Shown: positions 36,450-46,129 of the stretch, piece by piece
Layout: the number at the start of each line of letters is the position of its first letter
Position numbering within the stretch: the first letter of the stretch is position 1
Assembly (NCBI RefSeq): GCF_017355915.2
Contig: NZ_JAFEUV020000010.1
Span: forward strand, 62,001-126,000
Direction: 5' to 3'
Length of the DNA stretch: 64,000 bases
Origin: Telluribacter roseus
Lineage (GTDB): Bacteria > Bacteroidota > Bacteroidia > Cytophagales > Spirosomataceae
Made by a program: the position numbers and the translations under genes
The notes under the pieces: generated by a model
What the model saw: only the letters and a program-made list of their open reading frames with translations
Database searches by the model: none
Told to the model about the DNA's origin: nothing

Positions 36450-37919
36450 ATGTCAAACAATCACTACCGCTATACCCTCAAACCCTACCAGACATCCAAG
36501 GACAAAGAACGGTGTCCTGACTGTGGCAGGAAGACCTTTACCCGATACATCGATACCCATACCGGAGAGTTACTGTCAGAGCTATACGGGCGCTGCGATC
36601 GTGAAGATCGATGCAGTTATCATATAAGCCCATACAGCGATGGGTACAGTAAGATGATCTATGATAAGGAACGCGGCAACAAAAGCGATTGGCTACCCAG
36701 GCCCCCTGCCCTGGTCAAACCTCAGCCTAAGCAAGTTTCTTTCATTCCACTCTCTATCCTAAAAAAGACACTCTGCCACTATGAGAGCAATAACTTTATT
36801 GAGTTCTTACGAGCAGTATTTGATGATGAGGTAGTTCAGATGGTAAACAACATGTACTACATAGGCACTTCAAAGAAATGGTTGGGAGCTTGCATCTTTT
36901 GGCAAATAGATCGCAAAGGAAATATACGGACAGGCAAGATTATGCTTTACAACTCTTCCACCGGCAAGCGTGTTAAACAACCCTACAGCCACATTCACTG
37001 GGCACACAAAGAAGTTAACGCTCAGGAATACAACCTTGGACAGTGCCTGTTTGGAGAACACTTGCTTAGCCTTGAACCAGACAAAATAGTTGCACTTGTA
37101 GAGAGTGAAAAGTCCGCTATAATCGGAAGCATTTACTTTCCGCAGTACGTGTGGCTTGCTACTGGCGGAAAAGGTAACTTCAACAGCAGCATGTTACAGG
37201 CGTTCATAGGTCGGAAAATCATGTTATTCCCTGACTTATCCAAAGACGGAAAAGCATTCGCTGAATGGGCAGAAAAAGGCCGCAGTAACAGTTCCCTTGC
37301 CCACTTTGTAGTTTCAGACTTTCTGGAAACTATCGCTACCTCAGAGCAAAAGGAACAGGGGCTTGACTTAGCCGATTATTTGTTAGAGATCGATTATAAG
37401 GAGTGGAAACAGCAGCAGGCAGAAGTCCCAAAATTATTTCAGTCTGAGAATAATAAGGAAAAGCAGGAGCATCAACCCAACCCACTAAAAGCAGGCGTTC
37501 ACAACGTTACCAACCAGAAAGGAATTACTTTTGCTCTCGAAATTAACCAAGAGGGCTACCCTATACTTTTTGATACGCTACAACAGGAGCTAGCCTTACT
37601 GGATGTATTGATCGAAGACTTGGACGCTGGAAAGCCTTGGCAACTCATTTACCACCACAACATAAAGCAACTTCCCTTCCCTATTACAGCCGACACCCTT
37701 CCGGATTATTTTTATACATTGGGCCAAAGGCACCTGACTCAACTGCTGGCGGAGGAAAGAAAAGCTTTCATACGACAACGATTCAGCAGGGGCAATTACA
37801 CTAATTTTGGAATATTAGAACATTACCCCTGCTTTGGCTTCAAGTCAGAATATGAATTAGAGAAATATTTAATAAAAAATAATTCTTCCACTAATACTTC
37901 AATGTATTCATCGCCTTAA
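36450..37919 (+). CDS. DUF6371 primase-like protein
   Basis: A 489-residue protein with an N-terminal zinc-finger segment (CPDCGRKTFTRYID...GRCDREDRCSYH, about 17-55) and a Toprim-like central region. The latter has VALVESEKSAIIGSIYFPQYVWLATGGKG near residue 215 and MLFPDLSKDGKAFAEW near 255. This composition is that of DUF6371 proteins, primase-like factors found with RepA-like ATPases on Bacteroidota mobile elements. It probably primes replication of the excised island. It ends convergently with the lipoprotein gene, overlapping by 12 bp. Confidence 0.8.
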   Translation: MSNNHYRYTLKPYQTSKDKERCPDCGRKTFTRYIDTHTGELLSELYGRCDREDRCSYHISPYSDGYSKMIYDKERGNKSDWLPRPPALVKPQPKQVSFIPLSILKKTLCHYESNNFIEFLRAVFDDEVVQMVNNMYYIGTSKKWLGACIFWQIDRKGNIRTGKIMLYNSSTGKRVKQPYSHIHWAHKEVNAQEYNLGQCLFGEHLLSLEPDKIVALVESEKSAIIGSIYFPQYVWLATGGKGNFNSSMLQAFIGRKIMLFPDLSKDGKAFAEWAEKGRSNSSLAHFVVSDFLETIATSEQKEQGLDLADYLLEIDYKEWKQQQAEVPKLFQSENNKEKQEHQPNPLKAGVHNVTNQKGITFALEINQEGYPILFDTLQQELALLDVLIEDLDAGKPWQLIYHHNIKQLPFPITADTLPDYFYTLGQRHLTQLLAEERKAFIRQRFSRGNYTNFGILEHYPCFGFKSEYELEKYLIKNNSSTNTSMYSSP

Positions 37920-39545
37920 ATGGTAATCAGGAGTAGATCTCCTTTTCCCATCTACTATTTTGTAAAGCTTTATCTCACTTTCGGATATGATTTCGACATG
38001 GTACTTCTTCCAAGATGGATCAAAGGAACTATTCCACCTCCGGTAATTAAATACCCCGCTCTCATCCACTTTATATTCCATCTTATCAATGGTCTTTGCT
38101 CCTTGGAACTCATAGCCGTACTGGTAGTAGTTCTTTCCTGAAGAAAAGTCAAATGTTATATTATCATAAATAGAATACTTGTCCTGCTTCCAAACTCCTT
38201 TAAGCACATTAAGTAGCTGATTATCCTTTATTACATCTGACGCAGCTTTCTCAACATTACTGGTCTTTGTTAATACGCCTATATAAATTTCTCTATAAGA
38301 ATTCTCCGTTTCCCATATCCAGAAAAGTTTCATCTCATCATTTGAGACCTTTTCAATTCTAGCGTATTTTTCATAGGTACCATTAAGAAGTGCTGTTCTA
38401 AAAATAATGTTATTTTCAATCTTTATGGTGTAATCAATACTTGATCTTTCTGGATAAGAACTATAATAAAAGTCATTGTAGTAGTTCTCATAACGCATTA
38501 CTTTACTAGATCTATCAAACTTGTACGAATAGTTGTCAAACTTTTGTTCTTCCCCATCTACATATATACCCCATGTACCATGTAAGTATTCCACTAAAGC
38601 CGGATCATCCACTACATCTGCCAATGTCACAGCAGGCGCCCTCGATACCTTTACTTCATAAACCTGCGTACTACCGTCTTCGGCTGTTACAGTATAGTTT
38701 ACAGTATTCAAAAAGTTCTGAGCTACACCGGAAGCAGGTGAGACAGTAGCTTTAGCTGATACCTCAATGGTAGGCACTAGTGCTGTTAGATTTGCATAAG
38801 CTGGTAAAGTAGCCGCAATCAACCTGTTTGACTGATTGATACTCGCCTTAACCTCTGGAGTAAGACCTTTGAAAGAGAAGGCCAGAATCTGCTTGTCTTT
38901 TGACTTTGGAGCCTTTTCTATCTTTATCTCATAAACCTGTGTACTCCCATCTTCTGCTGTAACAGTGTACTTTACCGGATTTGTATAATCCTGAGCTACA
39001 CCTGAAGCAGGTGATACAACTGCCTTGGGTGATACTAATATAGTAGGTATGATAGCAGTAAGACTAGCATCAGATGGAACAATAGCTGTTATTGTCCTCT
39101 TAGACTGATCAATACTTCCTTTGATTATAGGGTTAAAACCTTCTAAGGCAAAAGACGTAATCTGCTTCTCCGAAGACTTGGGAGCATCCTGCAGCACCAC
39201 CTTTACCGTGAAAGTCTTTGTACTCCTATCCTCAGCGGTAACTGTATAGGTCACTGGATTAGTAAAGTCATGCACCGCACCTGATAGGGGTTTGGAAGTA
39301 GCCCCCTGAGGTAGTGTAAATTTAAGTTGAAGCGCTTTGACATCAGTTCCGGCTGGTACCGTGATGATGTAGGTATTTGACGCAACATCAAATAGTACAG
39401 TCACCGCAGTGACGCCATCAAGACTCAGACTGGATATTTCTTTTTGGCTGCTTTTAACAGGCTCTGGCTCACTTGACTTACAGGAGGCAACAACTAATAG
39501 AACGAATAGTAGAAATGAAATAGAGGGGAAAAATGGTTTGAGCAT
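37908..39545 (-). CDS. DUF5018-type repeat lipoprotein
   Basis: A 545-residue surface protein with a lipoprotein signal (LLFVLLVVASCKSS). Three beta-rich repeats of about 85 residues follow (about 30-115, 120-210, 215-305), each ending in a TYTVTAEDGST-like motif, as in DUF5018 proteins. The second half (about 320-545) has two similar stretches of a lipocalin-like pattern (LHGTWGIYVDGEE, LKGVWKQDKYS). The repeats are also similar at DNA level, so copy-number change by recombination is possible. It faces opposite to the defence genes. Confidence 0.8.
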   Translation of the reverse strand: MLKPFFPSISFLLFVLLVVASCKSSEPEPVKSSQKEISSLSLDGVTAVTVLFDVASNTYIITVPAGTDVKALQLKFTLPQGATSKPLSGAVHDFTNPVTYTVTAEDRSTKTFTVKVVLQDAPKSSEKQITSFALEGFNPIIKGSIDQSKRTITAIVPSDASLTAIIPTILVSPKAVVSPASGVAQDYTNPVKYTVTAEDGSTQVYEIKIEKAPKSKDKQILAFSFKGLTPEVKASINQSNRLIAATLPAYANLTALVPTIEVSAKATVSPASGVAQNFLNTVNYTVTAEDGSTQVYEVKVSRAPAVTLADVVDDPALVEYLHGTWGIYVDGEEQKFDNYSYKFDRSSKVMRYENYYNDFYYSSYPERSSIDYTIKIENNIIFRTALLNGTYEKYARIEKVSNDEMKLFWIWETENSYREIYIGVLTKTSNVEKAASDVIKDNQLLNVLKGVWKQDKYSIYDNITFDFSSGKNYYQYGYEFQGAKTIDKMEYKVDESGVFNYRRWNSSFDPSWKKYHVEIISESEIKLYKIVDGKRRSTPDYHLRR

Positions 39546-39570
39546 AATAAAAGTATAGTGGGTAAATAGT

Positions 39571-39924
39571 TTAATGAGCTAGTTCAGCCATCATACTTTC
39601 ATCCATCACCATTCCATCATCATCAATATAATGTACTGTAATATCCTGATTTGTATCAATGTATTGCGTGGGCTTGCCATAGGCCGAATCCATCAAAGCC
39701 TTGTAGGCATTTACATCCCCTAATAAAGCTTTTTTTACCATAGAAAGTGTTATCTGCTCCTCAACCGTTAGCCTTTGCATCTCGCCTGTCACAGGGTTCT
39801 CAGTGACTTGTTCCACATCCAGCCATTCCCTGATTATTGTCGAGCGGTTCTTACTTCCTGGTTTCCTACCCCTGTTCTTTGGCTGGTTCTCCGAAGAGAA
39901 TGGTTTTAAGTTCTGTTCGTTCAT
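39571..39924 (-). CDS. DUF5681-like protein
   Basis: About 117 residues from ATG 39924 (nine more with the in-frame ATG at 39951). The N-terminus is basic (ENQPKNRGRKPGSKNRS) and resembles the DUF5681 family, many of which are phage-associated small DNA-binding proteins. The rest (LTVEEQITLSMVKKALLGDVNAYKALMDSAYG region) fits the pattern. Upstream on the minus strand is a 103-bp gap to the next gene. Confidence 0.7.
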   Translation of the reverse strand: MNEQNLKPFSSENQPKNRGRKPGSKNRSTIIREWLDVEQVTENPVTGEMQRLTVEEQITLSMVKKALLGDVNAYKALMDSAYGKPTQYIDTNQDITVHYIDDDGMVMDESMMAELAH

Positions 39925-40054
39925 CTCACGTTTTTTTCTCGTTTTTTCCAAAAATAATAGCTACCCTACCCAACAACCATTCACAAATCAATGATAAAAT
40001 TAAGCTATTTCTTAAGCGTTAAGTTAACACAAACTTACTGCTTTTGTACTCTGA

Positions 40055-41623
40055 TTAGCTATTTTTCTTCAACGACGACAGGTTATACGTTAATGATAAA
40101 AACCAGCCTCCTCTCGGAAATACCTTAATGGTTGGTACCTCCTTGGGCAGTTCTTTTGTACTGTATGGTGTATCTACTTCATAACGCTTGTCAAGAATGG
40201 TACTCTCTTTTAGTGTAGTCCCAAGCGTTATTACAAAACGATCTTTTCTTCCAAATATAGCTGATAGCCCCAAGTGAAACATAAAGCTATCAAAAGCGGT
40301 CGTTGTACTTACTCCTGGGCTAATAACCAACTTTGTATTATTGATGCTGCGCTTATATATATGGGCGAGTGCACCAAGAGACATAAGCAAACGTCCACCT
40401 GCATCTTTTTCACGTATTATTGTTTTAGTAGAATCATCAGATGAAGCTAGATAGTATACTTCTTGCCCGAAAAATCCTTTCCCCCCCAGTCCACCACTAA
40501 AAAAGACACCTGTACTAAAATCCACTTTCCATCCACCTACCGTAGGTATGTCTTCCTGCATTGTAAGCTTATTTGGATAATTACACGTAAGGAGAGTATC
40601 AGCCTTGAAAACAAACTTTAGCTCAGTCTCATCCTTTGAAATCTTGATTGGATCTGAGACATAAGTAAAATTGGAAGGATTTATTCGCTTATAGCTATCT
40701 ACCAGCAGTTGTATCTTATTATCAGCTTCTATCTTTTCTAATTCTTCAACCATTTTGAGCGCTCTTTGTATAGTTGAGTTTACATCTGCTATTCGCCGCT
40801 CCCCTTCCTTTTTATCAAGCTGAGCTTGAATATACTTTTCACTTTCATTTTTAAAATTATTACTCTGAGGTTTTAATGGGCTCAAGACCCATCTTTGAAT
40901 TATCTTATCATTTGTATCAATCTTCGCCTGAATTTTCATTAGTAACTCTTCCTGTAGCCCCTCCAACATTTGTCCGGCTTTTCGTGCTTTCTCAATTCTT
41001 GCCAAAGAATTATTCCCCAGCACTTCAATTTGCTCAGACCTTGAAGTTCCATCTTTTAAACTTAAGGCCTTATTCGTTGAGTCCCTCAACATTCTCTCAA
41101 TGGCTGCATAACCATGGCCACAGTCCATTTGCAAAGCTTTTATTGTGTTACTAAGTCTCGCTACCTTTTGTAGATATAGATAATTTTCTTCAATAATAGA
41201 CAAAGGACTCTTAATCTCTGCAAATTTTATAACTACTGAGTCGCTAGCCATTTTTTCTGTACCTCTAATTGTAGAGAAATGTGAAGCTGGACTTATAGAA
41301 GGCAACTCAAAGGTCATGAATCCAGGCAATTTAATTGTACCAAATATAGATGGGAGATCAACATTAAAGTCCTTTTGCCCTACTGTGCCATCAACTTTGA
41401 ATAAATGCCGGTTAATGTTATCAATTTTGATAATATATTTTCCTCCATAAGCCAATGTATCAGGCAGGGCATTCTTCCAGCTACCATCTTTTAACTTACT
41501 AAAATCAATTTGTATTGAATCTATTTTTTGGCCCGAATTTGAAGGTGCTTTTATCTTCTGTGCATATGCTTTCTCAGAAGCCAATAGAACCAGAAGAATT
41601 AGTGGAGTCAGAAAATTTTTCAT
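40055..41623 (-). CDS. Secreted protein with coiled-coil and beta-rich C-terminus, hypothetical
   Basis: About 522 residues from ATG 41623, with a signal peptide (MKNFLTPLILLVLLASEKAYA). The middle (about 160-310) is helical and coiled-coil-like. The last 160 residues alternate as in an outer-membrane or beta-sandwich domain (STGVFFSGGLGGKGFF..., WFLSLTYNLSSL end). I recognise no family. It is divergent from the mod gene and could be island cargo affecting the envelope. There is no evidence that it belongs to the restriction cluster. Confidence 0.7.
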   Translation of the reverse strand: MKNFLTPLILLVLLASEKAYAQKIKAPSNSGQKIDSIQIDFSKLKDGSWKNALPDTLAYGGKYIIKIDNINRHLFKVDGTVGQKDFNVDLPSIFGTIKLPGFMTFELPSISPASHFSTIRGTEKMASDSVVIKFAEIKSPLSIIEENYLYLQKVARLSNTIKALQMDCGHGYAAIERMLRDSTNKALSLKDGTSRSEQIEVLGNNSLARIEKARKAGQMLEGLQEELLMKIQAKIDTNDKIIQRWVLSPLKPQSNNFKNESEKYIQAQLDKKEGERRIADVNSTIQRALKMVEELEKIEADNKIQLLVDSYKRINPSNFTYVSDPIKISKDETELKFVFKADTLLTCNYPNKLTMQEDIPTVGGWKVDFSTGVFFSGGLGGKGFFGQEVYYLASSDDSTKTIIREKDAGGRLLMSLGALAHIYKRSINNTKLVISPGVSTTTAFDSFMFHLGLSAIFGRKDRFVITLGTTLKESTILDKRYEVDTPYSTKELPKEVPTIKVFPRGGWFLSLTYNLSSLKKNS

Positions 41624-41711
41624 AAACATGATAGGTGGGATCGTAGACGAATGGATATTGAAGCAGCCATATTACTTATACACATCCATTTCTACCCCTT
41701 CCCTCTCCCAA

Positions 41712-41747
41712 CTTTTTATCCTACGGTCCATCTTTTTATCCAACGGT
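41712..41747. repeat. Two 16-bp direct repeats before the mod gene
   Basis: CTTTTTATCCTACGGT at 41712-41727 and CTTTTTATCCAACGGT at 41732-41747 differ by one base and are exactly 20 bp (two helical turns) apart. They lie in the divergent promoter region of the secreted-protein gene and the restriction cluster, so an operator is likely. Confidence 0.55.
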
Positions 41748-41882
41748 ACTACTTCCCCGTACCATCACAAAAAAACCTCAAATTATCCCTCCTGACCCGC
41801 TATTTTTAGTATTTTGGCCTTCCGGCTCAGCCAAATGTGTACCATACCCACGACTGTGGGTTACTTATCCCTCATCCACTTT

Positions 41883-43784
41883 ATGAACAAACAGGAACTA
41901 ATAGAAGCCCTCAAACAACAGGAGGGACTTACTCAGGACCAGAAAGCATACCTCATCAACCTGGTCAATACCAAGAAAAAATATGGCCTCATGTGGGAAG
42001 ACAAGCCCGAAGACGTCGAAGAATTCCTCCGCCAGCACCTGCCCGTGCTGAGCGAAGTAGTAGAGCGGCGTATATTGGCATCACCCCAATCAAACCCACT
42101 CCCCACACCTCGGCCACTCTTTACTTCCATAACAGCCAAACAAGGAACCATTAGCTTTACCGACGCTACGGAGGAAGAAGCAGAAGAACCTGGCAATCCG
42201 AGCGAAGGAGAAGCCCCCGGTACAGGCGAAGCCAAACCCGCCCCCGACCATATCCTCATCGAAGGTGACAACCTCCACGCCCTCACAGCCCTGACGTTTA
42301 CGCACGAAGGCCTCGTAGACGTGATTTACATAGACCCTCCCTACAATACCGGCAACAAGGATTTTAAATACAATGACCGCTTCATAGATCACGAAGACAC
42401 CTATCGCCATTCCAAGTGGCTGAGCTTTATGCAAAAGAGGCTGCTAATCGCCAAACGGCTGCTGTCCAGTATGGGCGTAATCTTCATCTCCATTGACGAT
42501 AATGAACAGGCGCAGTTGAAGCTCCTATGTGATGAGGTGTTTGGGGAGGAGAATTTTATAGATTGTATAATTTGGCAGAAGAATTTTGCACCTAGGAGTT
42601 CTGCCAAATTCTTCTCTTCAAATCATGAATTTATACTTTGTTATACCAAGAATAAAAACTCCTTAAAATTAAATCTACTTCCACGGACTAGCACACAAAA
42701 TGATAGATATAAAAACCCGGATAATGATCCAAGAGGGATTTGGACTTCAGGTGATTTATCTGCAAGGAACTATTATAGTTTAGGGACTTATAAGATTGTT
42801 ACTCCAGGTGGAAGAGTGATTGATGGACCTCCAAAAGGAATGTATTGGCGAGTATCAGAAGAAAATTTTAAAAAATTAGTCGAAGAAAATAAAATCTGGT
42901 TTGGAAGTGATGGGAAGGGAGTTCCAAGACTAAAGAGATTTTTGTCCGATGTACAGGATGGAGTTCTACCCCAAACAATTTGGCTACATACGGAAGCAGG
43001 TAATACACAGGAAGCAAAGAAAGAAGTCTTAGAAGTCTTCGGGAATGATGAAGGTTTTTTTACAACACCTAAGCCATTAAAATTGCTAAACAGAATATTA
43101 AATATAGCTTCCAATAAAAATTCTATCATTTTAGACTTCTTCGCCGGCAGCGGTACCACCCTCCACGCCACCATGCAGCTAAACGCCGAGGATGGCGGTA
43201 TTAGACAGTGCATCCTGGTCACTAATAATGAAAATGGAATTGCCGAGGAAGTCTGCTACGAGCGCAACAAGCGCGTAATACAAGGCTACACCAATGCCAA
43301 AGGGCAGCAGGTACCGGGGCTTACCAACAACAGCCTGCGGTATTACCGCAGCGACATGGTACCCCGCCAAACTTCCCTGCCCGCCAAGCGCCTGCTAATG
43401 CAACGTGCCACCGAGCTGCTCTGCATTAAAGAGGGGCTGTACGAGGAGGTACCCTCCCTGAGCCTGGACGAGCAGATCCGTGGCTATGGCCGTATCGGCC
43501 GGTACCTGATCATCATCTACGACGACCTCTGCATAGACGAAGCCGTTCTACTAATCCGCCAGGCCGTGGAGGCAGAGCCCCAGGCACGGTTTAAGGTCTA
43601 CGTGTTCAGCAACGGGCAGTACCCCTACACCGAGGAATTTGAGGAGGTACTTCCGTACGTCACGCTCTGCGCCCTGCCCGACGCTATCTATAAAGCCTAC
43701 CGGCAGGTACTGCCCGACGAGCAAGCCCCGGCCCAAATTGTAGAAGAAGAAGCCGCCGAAACTACCCCCCTCACTTTGTTCTGA
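41883..43784 (+). CDS. Type III-like DNA methyltransferase (Mod), beta class
   Basis: About 633 residues from ATG 41883, which opens MNKQELIEALKQQEGLTQDQ; earlier in-frame sequence looks untranslated. Amino-methyltransferase motif IV is VIYIDPPYNTGN at about 148-158, preceding the SAM motif I DFFAGSGTT at 418-426, the order seen in Type III Mod proteins that make N6-methyladenine. The region between (about 220-417, the target-recognition domain) is strikingly AT-rich compared with both ends. A res gene follows after 9 bp. It probably protects the host site recognised by the cluster. Confidence 0.92.
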   Translation: MNKQELIEALKQQEGLTQDQKAYLINLVNTKKKYGLMWEDKPEDVEEFLRQHLPVLSEVVERRILASPQSNPLPTPRPLFTSITAKQGTISFTDATEEEAEEPGNPSEGEAPGTGEAKPAPDHILIEGDNLHALTALTFTHEGLVDVIYIDPPYNTGNKDFKYNDRFIDHEDTYRHSKWLSFMQKRLLIAKRLLSSMGVIFISIDDNEQAQLKLLCDEVFGEENFIDCIIWQKNFAPRSSAKFFSSNHEFILCYTKNKNSLKLNLLPRTSTQNDRYKNPDNDPRGIWTSGDLSARNYYSLGTYKIVTPGGRVIDGPPKGMYWRVSEENFKKLVEENKIWFGSDGKGVPRLKRFLSDVQDGVLPQTIWLHTEAGNTQEAKKEVLEVFGNDEGFFTTPKPLKLLNRILNIASNKNSIILDFFAGSGTTLHATMQLNAEDGGIRQCILVTNNENGIAEEVCYERNKRVIQGYTNAKGQQVPGLTNNSLRYYRSDMVPRQTSLPAKRLLMQRATELLCIKEGLYEEVPSLSLDEQIRGYGRIGRYLIIIYDDLCIDEAVLLIRQAVEAEPQARFKVYVFSNGQYPYTEEFEEVLPYVTLCALPDAIYKAYRQVLPDEQAPAQIVEEEAAETTPLTLF

Positions 43785-43793
43785 TTTACTGCC

Positions 43794-46094
43794 ATGATCC
43801 ATCTTAAACCCTACCAGGAAGAAGCTGTCAATACTCTCACCTTTAATACCTTCAAGCTACTCAAACGCCCCGGTGCGCGGCAACCTCTGGTGTTCAAGGC
43901 TCCCACCGGCGCGGGCAAGACCATCATGATTGCGGCCTTCCTGAACAAATTCTGCGAAGAACTCCCCGACCACCTCGACCTTGAAAAACGACAGGCGGCC
44001 TTTATCTGGATAGCCCCCAATAAGCTGTATATTCAAAGCTACCGCGCCCTAAAAAGCTACTTCGCCGAACTGCGCTCGTTGCGGCCCGTTTTCTTCGACG
44101 ACATCAGCGGCGACGCCCTCCAGCCCAACGACGTCCTGTTTGTAAACTGGGAGAGCATCAATAAGGAAAAAAACCTGATGGTAAAGGACAACGAGCATGG
44201 CCGTACCCTCTACAACTACGTCAATCAGGCCCGCCTCCACGAAACCGAGATCATCGTCATCATTGACGAAGAGCACATGTTTGCCAACACGCTCACGGCC
44301 AAACGCGCCACTGAGGTTCTTCAGGGGATTTACCCCAAACTCGAAATCCGGGTATCGGCCACGCCCACCACGCCCAGTGACTACAAGGTAATCGTAGAGC
44401 GCCACGACGTTATCCAGGACGAGATGATCAAAGAGGGCATTATCCTAAATCCCGCCCTGGATCAGTACCTGCAAACGGGCGGCAAATCACTGGAACAAAT
44501 ACTGATGGACATCGCCCTTGAAAAACGGGAAGAAATCAGGCAGGCCTACCAGAAACTCGGCCTAAGTATTAACCCTCTGCTGCTCATTCAGCTCCCTAAC
44601 GACACCAGTGAATCCGAAACTGTCGAGGACAAAAAGTACATCGACACAGTGATTCACTATCTCGAGAGCAAAGACATCTCCACCAGCAACCACAAACTAG
44701 CCGTGTGGCTGTCAGGGAAGAAAGACAATCTCGACGGCATCGAAGCCCCTGACAACATGGTGGAGGTACTGCTATTCAAGCAGGCCATTGCCCTGGGCTG
44801 GGACTGCCCCCGGGCCGCCGTGCTGGTGATCTTCCGTGAGTTGCACAGTACTACTTTCACCATTCAAACAGTAGGCCGAATTTTGCGAATGCCCGAGCAA
44901 AAGCACTACCCCGATGCCCTGCTCAATCAGGGATACGTGTTCACCAACCTCAGCAAAGACCGCATTGTGATTGTACAGGACGACATGAGTTACATCAGCA
45001 TGGACCGGGCCGTACGCAAGCCCGACTACCGGCCCGTCCTGCTCGAATCGAGCTTCATCAACACCCGCATTGACCGTAATCGTCTGGGCTCCAAGTTTCG
45101 ACTGGCCTTGTATCAGACTGCCGAAGCTCTCTGGGGTGTTCACCGAGACCTGAGTAGAAGCGACTATACCGACGAAAGCCGTCAAAAGCTGACTGAAAAG
45201 CTCATCGAACTGGACGTGAGCCGCATTGACATCGTTATACCTGAGAACGTGCATCTGAGTGGAGGTGTCGAAGTGATTCGAGTGGACGAAACAGTACGTT
45301 TTGCCAAAACAGAAGGAGAACTGATGATCCTTTTCCGGCAGTTTTGCCGCGACAATGTGGGAGGTTACGCGCCCGTAGACTCTACACCCGTGCTGGAAAT
45401 GGCCCTCAAACTTTTTTTTGAGGAGTACCTGGCCATGAGTGAATTTGAAGCCGTGAAGGTGGTGCTGTATGAACAAAATAAACCTTCCTTCATCGAGCTG
45501 ATTGCGCGGGCTCTCGAAGCCTACGAGCAATTGCTGCAACAACAGGCCAACAAAGCTAAGAAAGATGTTGCCCACTACGCCTGGGAGGTACCCTCCGAGC
45601 GTATTTATAACGATACCTACGAAGCCAATCCCAAGGAATGCCACGTATTGGAACCCTACTTTCAGTTAAAGAGAGCCTCCAAACCAGAAGTACTTTTCTC
45701 TGATTTTCTGGTACAGCACAAAGCACACATAGCCTGGTGGTACAAAAACGGTGACAATGGCAAGGAACATTTCGCTGTACCCTATACGGATGCCCGCGGA
45801 ACCCTGAGGCTTTTTTACGTGGATTTTGTGATCCTGACCAAATCAGGCATTACCTGCCTGTTTGATACCAAAACGGCGGGCAGCGACCCAGCAGCGGCCC
45901 ACCTCAAACACAATGCCTTGGTAGACTACATCGCCCAGCGCAACCAGCAAGGCAAGCCTACCATCGGTGGAGTATTGATTGGCAACGAGACGGGAGGCAC
46001 CACGACTTGGCGGTATTGTACCAACAAAATTGAAAATACCCACGACCTCACCGGCTGGGACTATTTTAATCCAGCCCTCGTGCAGGCTTACTGA
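43794..46094 (+). CDS. Type III-like restriction helicase-nuclease (Res)
   Basis: A 766-residue superfamily 2 helicase. Walker A is FKAPTGAGKTIMI at 35-47, the DEAD-box-like motif is IIDEEHMF near 158, motif III is RVSATPTTPSD near 190, and motif VI is QTVGRILRMPEQ near 365. The C-terminus has a PD-(D/E)xK-type nuclease with Asp677 and the Asp691-Thr-Lys693 pair. It is shorter than classical Res proteins of 900-1000 residues. It starts 9 bp after mod and translocates or cleaves unmodified DNA, by family analogy. Confidence 0.9.
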   Translation: MIHLKPYQEEAVNTLTFNTFKLLKRPGARQPLVFKAPTGAGKTIMIAAFLNKFCEELPDHLDLEKRQAAFIWIAPNKLYIQSYRALKSYFAELRSLRPVFFDDISGDALQPNDVLFVNWESINKEKNLMVKDNEHGRTLYNYVNQARLHETEIIVIIDEEHMFANTLTAKRATEVLQGIYPKLEIRVSATPTTPSDYKVIVERHDVIQDEMIKEGIILNPALDQYLQTGGKSLEQILMDIALEKREEIRQAYQKLGLSINPLLLIQLPNDTSESETVEDKKYIDTVIHYLESKDISTSNHKLAVWLSGKKDNLDGIEAPDNMVEVLLFKQAIALGWDCPRAAVLVIFRELHSTTFTIQTVGRILRMPEQKHYPDALLNQGYVFTNLSKDRIVIVQDDMSYISMDRAVRKPDYRPVLLESSFINTRIDRNRLGSKFRLALYQTAEALWGVHRDLSRSDYTDESRQKLTEKLIELDVSRIDIVIPENVHLSGGVEVIRVDETVRFAKTEGELMILFRQFCRDNVGGYAPVDSTPVLEMALKLFFEEYLAMSEFEAVKVVLYEQNKPSFIELIARALEAYEQLLQQQANKAKKDVAHYAWEVPSERIYNDTYEANPKECHVLEPYFQLKRASKPEVLFSDFLVQHKAHIAWWYKNGDNGKEHFAVPYTDARGTLRLFYVDFVILTKSGITCLFDTKTAGSDPAAAHLKHNALVDYIAQRNQQGKPTIGGVLIGNETGGTTTWRYCTNKIENTHDLTGWDYFNPALVQAY

Positions 46095-46129
46095 TTTTCA
46101 CATACTATATCCTAAACACTCCCTCACCA

